DNA of 64,000 bases. It comes from Pseudomonas fluorescens (lineage in GTDB: Bacteria; Pseudomonadota; Gammaproteobacteria; Pseudomonadales; Pseudomonadaceae). The notes under the pieces are model-generated. The model made no database searches. It was given only the letters and a program-made list of their open reading frames with translations, and was not told the origin of the DNA. Shown here one piece after another: positions 17,070-26,164 of this stretch (its first letter is position 1; every line of letters begins with the position of its first letter). The stretch is from NCBI RefSeq assembly GCF_000967965.1, contig NZ_LACC01000004.1, positions 133,415 through 197,414 of the forward strand. The letters run 5' to 3'. A program made the position numbers and the translations under genes.

Positions 17070-19337
17070 TCAAATACGCCGTGTGGCGTAACGCTTGAGC
17101 ATGCTCGGAACATCGAGAATCAGCGCGATGCGGCCGTCACCGGTGATGGTGGCGCCGGACATGCCCGGAGTTCCCTGGAGCATTTTGCCCAATGGCTTGA
17201 TGACCACTTCTTCCTGGCCCACCAGTTGATCGACGACAAAGCCGATCCGCTGCGTGCCCACCGAAAGGATCACCACATGGCCCTCGCGCTGCTCTTCGTG
17301 AGCGGCGGAGCTGACCAGCCAGCGTTTGAGATAGAACAATGGCAACGCCTTGTCCCGCACGATCACCACTTCCTGGCCGTCCACGACGTTGGTGGTCGAC
17401 AGGTCGAGGTGGAAGATCTCGTTGACGTTCACCAGCGGGAACGCGAACGCCTGGTTGCCGAGCATGACCATCAGTGTCGGCATGATCGCCAGGGTCAGCG
17501 GCACCTTGATGACGATCTTCGAACCCTGGCCCTTGGCCGAGTAGATGTTGATCGAGCCGTTGAGCTGGGAGATCTTGGTTTTCACCACGTCCATGCCCAC
17601 GCCGCGACCCGATACGTCGGAGATCTCGGTCTTGGTCGAGAAACCCGGGGCGAAAATCAGGTTGTAGCATTCGGTGTCGCTCAGGCGATCGGCGGCATCC
17701 TTGTCCATCACACCGCGTTTTACCGCGATGGAACGCAGGACGTTCGGGTCCATGCCTTTGCCGTCATCGGAGATCGACAGCAGGATGTGATCGCCCTCCT
17801 GCTCGGCCGCCAGGATGACCTTGCCGCCCCGGGCCTTGCCCGAGGCTTCGCGTTCTTCCGGTGATTCGATGCCGTGGTCGACCGCGTTGCGCACCAAGTG
17901 GACCAGCGGGTCGGCCAGGGCCTCGACGAGGTTCTTGTCGAGGTCGGTTTCTTCGCCAACCAGTTCCAGGTTGATCTCTTTCTTGAGCTGGCGAGCCAGG
18001 TCGCGAACCAGGCGCGGGAAGCGCCCGAAGACTTTCTTGATCGGTTGCATCCGGGTCTTCATGACCGCGGTCTGCAGGTCGGCGGTGACCACGTCGAGGT
18101 TCGACACAGCCTTGGACATGGCTTCGTCGCCGCTGTTGAGGCCCAGGCGGACCAGGCGGTTACGCACCAGCACCAACTCGCCGACCATGTTCATGATCTC
18201 GTCGAGACGCGCGGTATCGACGCGCACGGTGGTCTCGGCTTCGCTCGCCGGTTTTTCCGCAGGAGGCGCGGCCGGGGCGCGGGCAGCAGCCGGTGCAGCA
18301 GCGACCACAGGGGCCGGTGTTTCGGCTTTTGGCTCAGGAGCCTTGGCCACGGGTTTCGGCGCCACAGCCTTGACTGCCGGTGCCGCAACCGAGGCGTTGG
18401 CGCCGGTTGCCGTTCCAGCCGTTGCGCCCACTTCTGTGAACTTGCCTTTGCCGTGCAATTCGTCGAGCAGCGCTTCGAACTCGTGATCGGAAATCAGATC
18501 GCTGCCCGCCGCCACCGCGCTTGGTGCTGCGGCTGCAGGCACCGAAGCAATGGCCGACTCCAGCGCCTCGACAGCAAAGTTACCCTTGCCGTGCAGTTGG
18601 TCGAGCAGTGCTTCGAATTCGTCGTCAGTAATATCGGAACTGTCGCCCGCCGCTTTCGGGGCTTCTGGCGCAGCCGGTGCCGGGACCACTGCATCGACGG
18701 CGAACTGGCCTTTACCGTGCAGTTGATCGAGCAACGACTCGAACTCTGCATCGGTGATTTCATCGCTGCCAGCGGCATTGCTGGCAGGCGCTGGAGCAGC
18801 CGCCGGGGCCTCGGCCTGGGCCTTGACGGCGTTCAGCGAGTCCAGCAGTTGTTCGAATTCATTGTCGGTGATATCGCCCGATTCGGCTTCAGCCACAGGC
18901 GCTTCGACCAAGGCGGCGACAGGTGCGGCAGCCACCTCGTCAGCCGATTGCGGCTCGGCCAGACGGGCCAGCGCCGCGAGCAGTTCCGGTGTCGCGGCCG
19001 TGATCGGGCTGCGTTCGCGGACTTCGCTGAACATGCTGTTCACCGCGTCCAGCGCTTCGAGAACCACGTCCATCAGTTCCGAGTCGACGCGACGTTCACC
19101 CTTGCGCAGGATGTCGAACACGTTCTCGGCGATGTGGCAGCACTCCACCAGCTCGTTGAGCTGGAGGAAGCCGGCGCCCCCTTTTACAGTGTGAAAACCG
19201 CGAAAAATTGCATTGAGCAGATCCGCATCATCCGGACGGCTTTCCAGCTCGACCAGTTGCTCGGACAGTTGCTCTAGAATCTCGCCGGCCTCAACCAGGA
19301 AATCCTGAAGGATCTCTTCATCGGCGCCGAAGCTCAT
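17070..19337 (-). CDS. cheA: chemotaxis histidine kinase CheA
   Basis: CheA autophosphorylates on the P1 histidine and phosphorylates CheY and CheB. The 755-residue protein has an Hpt P1 domain (His49 in FHTVKGGAG), then a long Ala-rich region with four copies of an ITDxEFExLLDxLHGKG-like motif (about 155-171, 192-210, 235-253 and 280-299). A Pro/Ala linker precedes the P3 dimerisation, P4 ATPase (VRNAVDHGIE, SDDGKGMD, GRGVGMDVV) and P5 CheW-like domains. The repeats sit where a localisation domain that binds ParP has been described in vibrio CheA. The usual CheY-binding P2 domain is not obvious. Confidence 0.96.
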   Translation of the reverse strand: MSFGADEEILQDFLVEAGEILEQLSEQLVELESRPDDADLLNAIFRGFHTVKGGAGFLQLNELVECCHIAENVFDILRKGERRVDSELMDVVLEALDAVNSMFSEVRERSPITAATPELLAALARLAEPQSADEVAAAPVAALVEAPVAEAESGDITDNEFEQLLDSLNAVKAQAEAPAAAPAPASNAAGSDEITDAEFESLLDQLHGKGQFAVDAVVPAPAAPEAPKAAGDSSDITDDEFEALLDQLHGKGNFAVEALESAIASVPAAAAPSAVAAGSDLISDHEFEALLDELHGKGKFTEVGATAGTATGANASVAAPAVKAVAPKPVAKAPEPKAETPAPVVAAAPAAARAPAAPPAEKPASEAETTVRVDTARLDEIMNMVGELVLVRNRLVRLGLNSGDEAMSKAVSNLDVVTADLQTAVMKTRMQPIKKVFGRFPRLVRDLARQLKKEINLELVGEETDLDKNLVEALADPLVHLVRNAVDHGIESPEEREASGKARGGKVILAAEQEGDHILLSISDDGKGMDPNVLRSIAVKRGVMDKDAADRLSDTECYNLIFAPGFSTKTEISDVSGRGVGMDVVKTKISQLNGSINIYSAKGQGSKIVIKVPLTLAIMPTLMVMLGNQAFAFPLVNVNEIFHLDLSTTNVVDGQEVVIVRDKALPLFYLKRWLVSSAAHEEQREGHVVILSVGTQRIGFVVDQLVGQEEVVIKPLGKMLQGTPGMSGATITGDGRIALILDVPSMLKRYATRRI

Positions 19338-19357
19338 TAAGGGGGGTGCTCCTACAG

Positions 19358-19401
19358 GTCTAAAAACCCAAAAAACCTAAAATTCTAAAACTCTAAAATC
19401 C
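19358..19401 (-). repeat. TTTTAGA-type short tandem repeats in the cheZ-cheA junction
   Basis: Read on the minus strand, the end of cheZ and the cheA leader contain TTTTAGAG, TTTTAGAA, TTTTAGGT, TTTTTGGG and TTTTTAGAC in a row. The first copy includes the cheZ stop codon. This makes a U-rich stretch of about 44 bases just before the cheA ribosome site. The function is unknown; it could keep the leader unstructured. Confidence 0.6.
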
Positions 19402-20181
19402 CAGGCTGGATAACAAATCGTCCACATCATCCTGACCGGACACAACGTCTTCTCTCTTATCGGCATGAATCTGCGGACCTTCACCCTGAGAGAGATGTTT
19501 TTGTGGATCTTTTTCAGCAAGCATCGCTTCACGGTCATGTTCGATGCCCGCAAAGCGGTCCACCTGACTGGCCATCAGCACGAGCTTGAGCAGGTTGCTT
19601 TCAACTTCGGTGACCAACTGGGTCACACGCTTGATCACCTGGCCCGTGAGGTCCTGGTAATCCTGGGCGAGCAGGATGTCGTTGAGGTTGCCCGACACCG
19701 CGCGATTGTCCGTGCCGCTGCGCGTCAGGAACCCGTCTACCCGCCGGGCCAGTTCACGAAACTCTTCGGCGCCGACTTCGCGACGCATGAAGCGCCCCCA
19801 GTCCGCGCTCAACACCTTGGCTTCATCCGCCAGGCCATTGACCAGCGGCGTGGCACTTTCCACCAGATCCATGGTGCGGTTGGCCGCAGCCTCGGTCAGC
19901 TTGACCACATACCCCAGGCGCTCGGTGGCGTCGGTGATCTGCGACACTTCTTCGGCTTGCGGCATGTGCGGGTCAATCTGGAAATTGACGATCGCGCTAT
20001 GCAGTTCGCGAGTGAGCTTGCCCACTTCCTGATACAGGCCGCGGTCACGGGTCTGGTTGAGCTCATGGATCAATTGCACCGCGTCGCCGAACTTGCCTTT
20101 TTCAAGGCTCGCGACCAATTCGACGGCGTGTTTTTTCAGGGTCGATTCAAAATCGCCCAATGAAGTTTCGTTATTGCCCAT
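19393..20181 (-). CDS. cheZ: CheY-P phosphatase CheZ
   Basis: CheZ dephosphorylates CheY-P to end the switch signal. From ATG 20181 the product has 262 residues and is largely helical. The catalytic region around QDYQDLTGQVIKRVTQLV contains the conserved Asp/Gln pair of the active site, and the C-terminal CheY-binding helix ends in DVDDLLSSLGF. An in-frame GTG six codons upstream is less likely. It starts 21 bases after the cheY stop. Confidence 0.95.
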   Translation of the reverse strand: MGNNETSLGDFESTLKKHAVELVASLEKGKFGDAVQLIHELNQTRDRGLYQEVGKLTRELHSAIVNFQIDPHMPQAEEVSQITDATERLGYVVKLTEAAANRTMDLVESATPLVNGLADEAKVLSADWGRFMRREVGAEEFRELARRVDGFLTRSGTDNRAVSGNLNDILLAQDYQDLTGQVIKRVTQLVTEVESNLLKLVLMASQVDRFAGIEHDREAMLAEKDPQKHLSQGEGPQIHADKREDVVSGQDDVDDLLSSLGF

Positions 20182-20202
20182 AGCTCCCCCGTGGCGCACT
20201 CA

Positions 20203-20574
20203 TCAACCGATGCGTTCGAAAATCTTCTCGATTTTTTCTTTCAACGCCTGGGCCGTGAAGGGCTTGACCACATAGCCGTTAACGCCGGCCTGGGCCGCTT
20301 CGATGATCTGCTCGCGCTTGGCTTCAGCGGTCACCATCAGCACCGGCAGGTGCTTGAGCTTTTCATCGGCACGCACGTGGCGCAGCAGATCGATACCGGT
20401 CATGCCAGGCATGTTCCAGTCCGTTACCAGAAAGTCGATGCTTCCGCTGTTGAGCACCGGGATGGCGGTAGTGCCATCGTCGGCCTCGACGGTGTTGGTG
20501 AACCCAAGGTCACGCAGCAGGTTCTTGATGATCCGCCGCATCGTTGAGAAGTCATCAACGATGAGGATTTTCAT
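20203..20574 (-). CDS. cheY: chemotaxis response regulator CheY
   Basis: CheY-P binds FliM and FliN to change motor rotation. From ATG 20574 it is a single receiver domain of 123 residues with the acidic pair Asp7/Asp8, phospho-acceptor Asp52 (VTDWNMP), a Thr in MVTAEAK and the conserved Lys in VVKPF. The only strong ribosome site (GGAGG) lies five bases before an in-frame TTG at 20586 and 17 bases before the ATG, so the true protein may carry four more residues. It is the first gene of the che operon. Confidence 0.95.
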   Translation of the reverse strand: MKILIVDDFSTMRRIIKNLLRDLGFTNTVEADDGTTAIPVLNSGSIDFLVTDWNMPGMTGIDLLRHVRADEKLKHLPVLMVTAEAKREQIIEAAQAGVNGYVVKPFTAQALKEKIEKIFERIG

Positions 20575-20741
20575 GTTCTTGTCCAATTCGACCTCCAAGC
20601 AGTCTTAAACGCGCCCAGCACCTGAACGCGCCATTTCAATCAATCCGGCAAAGCACTCAATGACTGTCTGGAGCACAACAGATCGCGACCGGCGCAGTTC
20701 AACACCACACCAGCCTCGTTCGCAGTGTCCCCACACTGCCT

Positions 20742-21482
20742 TCAGCGCGCTCGCCACTCCCCCAAACGCCCCCGCAAACGGGCCGCGCACTGGCTGTGTA
20801 ACTGGCTGACCCGCGATTCGCTGACCCCCAGGACCTCACCGATTTCCTTGAGGTTCAACTCTTCGTCGTAGTACAGCGCCAACACCAGTCGCTCACGCTC
20901 CGGCAAATTGGCAATCGCATCCGCCAGCGCAGCCTGGAAGCGTTCATCTTCCAGATCGCGTGACGGCTCGAGATGAGCACTCGCGCCATCCTCGTGCAGC
21001 CCTTCGTGTTCGCCGTCCTGCAACAGGTCGTCGAAACTGAACAGCCGGCTGCCCAGGGTGTCGTTCAAAATCCCGTAGTAATCATCGAGACTCAATTGGA
21101 GTTCGGCCGCAACTTCGTGATCTTTAGCGTCACGGCCGGTTTTAGCTTCAATCGAGCGAATGGCATCGCTGACCATGCGCGTATTGCGGTGAACCGAACG
21201 TGGCGCCCAATCCCCCTTGCGCACTTCATCGAGCATGGCGCCGCGGATTCGAATGCCCGCGTACGTCTCGAAACTGGCGCCTTTGCTGGCGTCATATTTG
21301 GTCGACACTTCAAGCAGGCCGATCATCCCGGCCTGGATCAGGTCTTCGACCTGGACACTGGCCGGCAAACGCGCCAGCAAGTGGTAGGCAATGCGTTTAA
21401 CCAGCGGCGCGTAACGCTCGATCAGCTCGTACTGCGCATCACGTGCCGACTTCTTGTAGAGGTTGTAGCCGCTGGCTGTCAT
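20742..21482 (-). CDS. fliA: flagellar sigma factor FliA (sigma28)
   Basis: FliA directs late flagellar genes such as fliC. From ATG 21482 the product has 246 residues with sigma70 regions 2 (LIQAGMIGLLEVSTKYD), 3 and 4. The C-terminal helix-turn-helix reads LKEIGEVLGVSESRVSQLHS. The frame is open far upstream into fleN in another phase, which is not part of the gene. It overlaps fleN by 4 bases. FliA-like promoters recognisable in this window precede fliC, the KAS III gene and fliST. Confidence 0.96.
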   Translation of the reverse strand: MTASGYNLYKKSARDAQYELIERYAPLVKRIAYHLLARLPASVQVEDLIQAGMIGLLEVSTKYDASKGASFETYAGIRIRGAMLDEVRKGDWAPRSVHRNTRMVSDAIRSIEAKTGRDAKDHEVAAELQLSLDDYYGILNDTLGSRLFSFDDLLQDGEHEGLHEDGASAHLEPSRDLEDERFQAALADAIANLPERERLVLALYYDEELNLKEIGEVLGVSESRVSQLHSQCAARLRGRLGEWRAR

Positions 21483-22309
21483 AGAACAGGTCCTGCTGTC
21501 TGCTGCACGAGCCGCTCGACGAAAAACTCCAGGTGCCCGCGCGGGTTGGCAGGCAGCGGCCAGGTATCGACCTTCTGCGCGATGGCCTTGAACGCCAGCG
21601 AGCACTTGGAACGCGGGAAGGCCTCGTAGACGGCGCGCTGCTTCTGCACGGCCTTGCGCACGCTTTCGTCGTAGGGCACCGCGCCGACGTATTGTAGGGC
21701 GACGTCGAGGAAGCGATCCGTGACCTTGGTCAACTTGGCGAACAGGTTGCGTCCTTCCTGCGGGCTCTGGGCCATGTTGGCCAGGACGCGGAAGCGGTTC
21801 ATGCCGTAGTCGCGGTTCAGCAACTTGATCAAGGCATAGGCATCGGTAATCGAGGTCGGCTCGTCGCACACCACCAGCAGCACTTCCTGGGCTGCGCGAA
21901 CGAAACTGACTACCGATTCACCAATGCCCGCAGCGGTGTCGATCACCAATACGTCGAGGTTGTCGCCGATATCACTGAAGGCCTGGATCAGACCGGCGTG
22001 TTGGGCGGGGCTCAGATGCACCATGCTCTGAGTGCCGGATGCGGCCGGAACGATACGGATGCCGCCGGGTCCCTGCAGCAGTACATCGCGCAGTTCGCAG
22101 CGGCCTTCGATCACGTCGGCCAGGGTACGTTTGGGTGTCAGGCCCAGCAGAACGTCGACGTTCGCCAGTCCCAGGTCGGCGTCCAACAGCATGACGCGCC
22201 GGCCAAGCTCGGCCAAAGCCAGGGACAAGTTCACTGACACATTAGTTTTCCCGACGCCACCTTTGCCGCCGGTCACCGCGATCACCTGTACGGGATGCAT
22301 GCTGCCCAT
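21479..22309 (-). CDS. fleN: flagellar number regulator FleN (FlhG)
   Basis: FleN is a MinD-like ATPase that restricts flagellar number by antagonising FleQ. The 276-residue product has the deviant Walker A GGKGGVGKT (14-22), LLDADLGLANVD, and a C-terminal region typical of FlhG. As in other pseudomonad FleN proteins, it starts just before the P-loop, with no long N-terminal FlhF-activator helix visible. It lies between flhF (116-base gap) and fliA (4-base overlap). Confidence 0.95.
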   Translation of the reverse strand: MGSMHPVQVIAVTGGKGGVGKTNVSVNLSLALAELGRRVMLLDADLGLANVDVLLGLTPKRTLADVIEGRCELRDVLLQGPGGIRIVPAASGTQSMVHLSPAQHAGLIQAFSDIGDNLDVLVIDTAAGIGESVVSFVRAAQEVLLVVCDEPTSITDAYALIKLLNRDYGMNRFRVLANMAQSPQEGRNLFAKLTKVTDRFLDVALQYVGAVPYDESVRKAVQKQRAVYEAFPRSKCSLAFKAIAQKVDTWPLPANPRGHLEFFVERLVQQTAGPVL

Positions 22310-22425
22310 GTTATTTCTTTACCTTGTCTTGCATAGACGGAGGCCACATTACTGGCTGCGCGTTCACAAACGGAACAATGCATGGCAGACCATCGATGTA
22401 GGTACAAAAACTGTTCATTATTACC

Positions 22426-23754
22426 TCAGCCAACCTGCTTGGTCGGGCTGTGGTAGATGTCAGCGAACATGTCAGCCATGGCTTCTTCGCTGGGTTCTTC
22501 CTGCATTTGCACGCTCACGGCGCGACTGACCAATTGATGACGGCGCGGCAGATGCAAATCATCCGGGATCCGCGGGCCATCGGTCAGGTAAGCCACCGGC
22601 AGTTCATGACTGATGGCAAGGCTCAACACCTCGCCCAGACTGGCCGTTTCATCCAGTTTAGTCAGGATGCAGCCTGCGAGCCCGCAACGCTTGTAACTGT
22701 GATAAGCGGCCGTTAGAACCTGTTTCTGGCTGGTGGTTGCCAGGACCAGATAATTTTTCGAGCGGATGCCACGACCGGCCAGGCTTTCGAGCTGCATGCG
22801 CAGGGCCGGATCGCTGGCCTGCAGGCCGGCGGTATCGATCAGCACCACGCGTTTGCGCAGCAAGGGTTCCAGCGCCTGCACCAGGGACTGGCCCGGATCG
22901 ACGTGGGTCACCGACACATTAAGAATGCGCCCCAGGGTCTTGAGCTGCTCCTGGGCACCGATGCGGAAGCTGTCCATGCTCACCAGCGCAATGTTCTGCG
23001 CGCCGTACTTGAGCACGTAACGGGCAGCCAGCTTGGCCAGGGTGGTGGTCTTGCCCATGCCGGCAGGGCCGACCATGGCGATCACACCGCCCTCTTCCAG
23101 CGGCTCGACTTCCGGGGTAACGATCATGCGCGCCAAGTGCGCCAGCAACATGCGCCAGGCCTGACGAGGTTCTTCGATTTCAGTGATCATCCCCAGCAGG
23201 TCGCGCGACAGCGGGCCGGACAGACCGATGCGTTGCAGGCGACGCCAGAGGTTGGCCTGGTCCGGACGGCTGCCTTGCAGCTGATTCCAGGCCAGGGAGC
23301 CCAGTTGGACTTCCATGAGTTCGCGCAGGCTGTTGAGTTCGAAACGCATCGAGTCGAACGCCCGCGGGTCCACACCACCGGACGCTGGCGCAGCGGCTGG
23401 CGCGGGGCGACGGGGTTCGGCGTAGGTCGGCTCGATCAGCGGTTCGGCGGCGGTCAACGGCAAGCCGGCGAACAACTGGCGATTGGTTGCATTGTCGCTC
23501 TCGCCATCGCCACGCAGGCTCAATTCGGCCTGGGCGGTGACGATCCGCGACTGAGTCTTGCGCAGCTCGTCTTCGAGTTCCATGTTCGGAACCCGCGGCG
23601 CCAGCGCCGACAATTTGTAATCCAGCGCCGCCGTCAGCTCGACACCCCCGGCGATCCGGCGGTTGCCAATAATGGCCGCATCAGCGCCCAGCTCATCGCG
23701 AACCAGCTTCATGGCCTGACGCATATCGGCGGCGAAAAAACGCTTAACTTGCAT
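22426..23754 (-). CDS. flhF: flagellar biosynthesis GTPase FlhF
   Basis: FlhF is an SRP-type GTPase that marks the pole for flagellum assembly. The 442-residue product has a basic N-terminal B domain (MQVKRFFAADMRQAMKLVRD), a variable linker, a four-helix N domain (about 130-220) and the G domain. G-domain motifs are GPAGMGKTT (229-237), SMDSFRIGAQEQ, LIDTAGLQ and TKLDET. It starts 11 bases after flhA, in the order flhA-flhF-fleN-fliA usual in pseudomonads. Confidence 0.96.
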   Translation of the reverse strand: MQVKRFFAADMRQAMKLVRDELGADAAIIGNRRIAGGVELTAALDYKLSALAPRVPNMELEDELRKTQSRIVTAQAELSLRGDGESDNATNRQLFAGLPLTAAEPLIEPTYAEPRRPAPAAAPASGGVDPRAFDSMRFELNSLRELMEVQLGSLAWNQLQGSRPDQANLWRRLQRIGLSGPLSRDLLGMITEIEEPRQAWRMLLAHLARMIVTPEVEPLEEGGVIAMVGPAGMGKTTTLAKLAARYVLKYGAQNIALVSMDSFRIGAQEQLKTLGRILNVSVTHVDPGQSLVQALEPLLRKRVVLIDTAGLQASDPALRMQLESLAGRGIRSKNYLVLATTSQKQVLTAAYHSYKRCGLAGCILTKLDETASLGEVLSLAISHELPVAYLTDGPRIPDDLHLPRRHQLVSRAVSVQMQEEPSEEAMADMFADIYHSPTKQVG

Positions 23755-23765
23755 AAACCACTACC

Positions 23766-25895
23766 TCAGCCGTTGGGCCCTACTGTCGCAACGATGGTCA
23801 CTTGCTTGTTGTCAGGGATTTCCTGGTAAGCCAACACATGCAAACCCGGGACTGCGAGCCGGCCAAATCGCGAGAGCATCGCGCGAACCGGACCGGCCAC
23901 CAGCAGAATCACCGGCTGACCTTGCATCTCCTGACGCTGCGCCGCGTCGATCAACGAACGTTGCAGCTTCTCAGCCATGCTTGGCTCCAGCAGAACGCCC
24001 TCTTCCGAGCCTTGTCCTGCCTTTTGCAGACTATTGAGCAATATCTGTTCCAACCTTGGCTCCAGCGTGATAACTGGCAGCTCCGACTCAGTACCTACAA
24101 TGCTTTGGACGATTGCACGGGATACGCCAACCCGCACGGCAGCCACCAGCGCGGCGGTATCTTGACTCTTGGCGGCATTGTTGGCGATCGCCTCGGCAAT
24201 GCTGCGGATGTCGCGCACAGGCACTTGTTCGGCCAGCAGCGCTTGCAGCACCTTGAGCAGCTGCGACAGCGAAACCACGCCCGGCACCAGCTCCTCGGCC
24301 AGTTTCGGCGAGCTTTTGGCCAGCAATTGCATGAGTTGCTGCACTTCTTCGTGACCGATCAGTTCACTGGAATGCTTGTAGAGTATCTGGTTCAAGTGGG
24401 TAGCCACTACTGTACTGGCATCGACCACCGTATAACCGAGGGATTGCGCCTGGGCGCGCTGGCTGATTTCGATCCAGACCGCCTCCAGGCCGAAAGCCGG
24501 ATCTTTGGCGGTAATGCCGTTGAGCGTGCCGTAGACCTGCCCCGGGTTGATCGCCAGCTCGCGATCCGGGTAGATCTCCGCCTCGGCCAGGATCACCCCC
24601 ATGAGGGTCAAACGATAGGCGCTCGGCGCCAGGTCGAGGTTGTCGCGGATATGCACCGTGGGCATCAGGAAGCCCAGATCCTGGGACAGCTTCTTGCGCA
24701 CACCCTTGATCCGCGCCAGCAACTGGCCGCCCTGGTTGCGGTCCACCAACGGAATCAGGCGATAACCCACTTCCAGGCCGATCATGTCGATCGGCGTCAC
24801 GTCATCCCAGCCAAGTTCCTTGGTTTCCTGGGCGCGGGCCGGCGACGGCAACAGTTCCTGCTGGCGCTTGACCTCTTGCAGGGCCTGCACCTTGACGACG
24901 TTCTGCTTTTTCCAGAACAGGTAAGCACCACCGGCTGCCAGGGCCGCCATGCTCAGGAACGAGAAGTGCGGCATGCCGGGCACCAGGCCCATGACCGCCA
25001 TCAAGCCCGCCGCTACCGCCAGCGCCTTGGGCGAGGCGAACATCTGGCGATTGATTTGCTTGCCCATGTCTTCCGAACCGGACGCACGGGTCACCATGAT
25101 CGCCGCTGCTGTCGATAACAACAGTGATGGCAATTGCGCCACCAAACCGTCACCGATGGTCAACAGCGCATACACCTTGCCGGCGTCGCCGAAGGTCATG
25201 CCGTGCTGGAAGATACCGACCGCCATGCCGCCGATCAGGTTGATGAACAGGATCAACAGGCCGGCGATGGCGTCGCCACGAACGAATTTGCTGGCACCGT
25301 CCATGGAGCCGTAGAACTCGGCTTCCTGGGCCACTTCCATCCGGCGCAGCTTGGCCTGGTTCTGATCGATGAGGCCGGCGTTGAGATCGGCGTCGATCGC
25401 CATTTGCTTGCCGGGCATCGCATCGAGGGTAAAACGCGCACTCACCTCGGAAATCCGCCCCGCACCCTTGGTCACCACGACGAAGTTGATGATCATCAAG
25501 ATCGCGAAGACCACGATACCGACCACGTAGTTACCGCCGATCACCACTTCGCCAAAGGCCTGGATCACCTTGCCGGCGGCGGCATGACCGTCCTGACCGT
25601 GGAGCATCACCACCCGGGTGGAGGCCACGTTCAACGCCAAGCGCAACAGCGTCGCCACCAGCAGAATGGTCGGGAACACCGCAAAATCCAGTGGCCGCAA
25701 GGCGTAGACGCACACCAGCAGCACGACGATGGACAGCGCGATGTTGAAGGTGAAGAACACGTCAAGCAGGAACGGCGGCACCGGCAACATCATCATCGCC
25801 AGCATGACCAGCAGCAACAGCGGCACGCCCAGATTGCCTCGACTGAGATCGGCAACGTTTGTGCGGGCACTGTTGATTAACTGAGAGCGATCCAC
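23766..25895 (-). CDS. flhA: flagellar type III export protein FlhA
   Basis: FlhA is the proton-driven export-gate ring of the flagellar type III apparatus. The 709-residue protein has about eight membrane helices in the first 330 residues with the conserved cytoplasmic loop (FIPR-like KGAGRISEVSARFTLDAMPG region). A large C-terminal cytoplasmic domain docks chaperone-substrate complexes. A sigma54 promoter lies about 60 bases upstream (25957-25972). It is divergent from the rhs gene. Confidence 0.97.
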   Translation of the reverse strand: MDRSQLINSARTNVADLSRGNLGVPLLLLVMLAMMMLPVPPFLLDVFFTFNIALSIVVLLVCVYALRPLDFAVFPTILLVATLLRLALNVASTRVVMLHGQDGHAAAGKVIQAFGEVVIGGNYVVGIVVFAILMIINFVVVTKGAGRISEVSARFTLDAMPGKQMAIDADLNAGLIDQNQAKLRRMEVAQEAEFYGSMDGASKFVRGDAIAGLLILFINLIGGMAVGIFQHGMTFGDAGKVYALLTIGDGLVAQLPSLLLSTAAAIMVTRASGSEDMGKQINRQMFASPKALAVAAGLMAVMGLVPGMPHFSFLSMAALAAGGAYLFWKKQNVVKVQALQEVKRQQELLPSPARAQETKELGWDDVTPIDMIGLEVGYRLIPLVDRNQGGQLLARIKGVRKKLSQDLGFLMPTVHIRDNLDLAPSAYRLTLMGVILAEAEIYPDRELAINPGQVYGTLNGITAKDPAFGLEAVWIEISQRAQAQSLGYTVVDASTVVATHLNQILYKHSSELIGHEEVQQLMQLLAKSSPKLAEELVPGVVSLSQLLKVLQALLAEQVPVRDIRSIAEAIANNAAKSQDTAALVAAVRVGVSRAIVQSIVGTESELPVITLEPRLEQILLNSLQKAGQGSEEGVLLEPSMAEKLQRSLIDAAQRQEMQGQPVILLVAGPVRAMLSRFGRLAVPGLHVLAYQEIPDNKQVTIVATVGPNG

Positions 25896-25956
25896 CGGTT
25901 TTCCCCGTTCCTTTAAAGCAAACTTTTGACGCCTGAAGCAGGCGCAGGGCGGCTAC

Positions 25957-25972
25957 TGCAAGAAGCTTTCCA
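25957..25972 (-). promoter_or_regulatory. sigma54 promoter of flhA
   Basis: Read on the minus strand, TGGAAAGCTTCTTGCA fits the -24/-12 pattern TGG-N8-TTGC with correct spacing. It lies 62 bases before the flhA ATG. It would be driven by RpoN with FleQ, as known for flhA in P. aeruginosa. Confidence 0.65.
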
Positions 25973-26048
25973 ACTTTTGCCGAGAAAGGAATTGAGCGTA
26001 TGGCGCAGGCATCTGCGACTGACACGGATCCCACAGGTTTTGCAGTGT

Positions 26049-26064
26049 TTATGGCTAGCCATAA
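26049..26064. repeat. perfect 16-bp palindrome upstream of rhs
   Basis: TTATGGCTAGCCATAA is a perfect palindrome about 100 bases before the rhs start, followed by GTCGCACGGATTACCG. The segment CCATAAGTCG also occurs near position 17 of the window, there followed three bases later by TTACCG. It could be an operator or a remnant of a repeat family. The rest of 25973-26164 is the long untranslated leader of rhs; I see no other gene in it. Confidence 0.6.
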
Positions 26065-26164
26065 GTCGCACGGATTACCGAACCTATCAGTTCTGCTAGT
26101 ACCCACCTGAGACTGATCGACCGACACTCAATCGCCCTCCCTTTGAGAATCTGGAGCGACCTTC

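Noticed and set aside
20575..20741. Possible FliA promoter upstream of cheY (GCCGGATT)
   Set aside because: No TAAA or TCAAG element at the right distance upstream.
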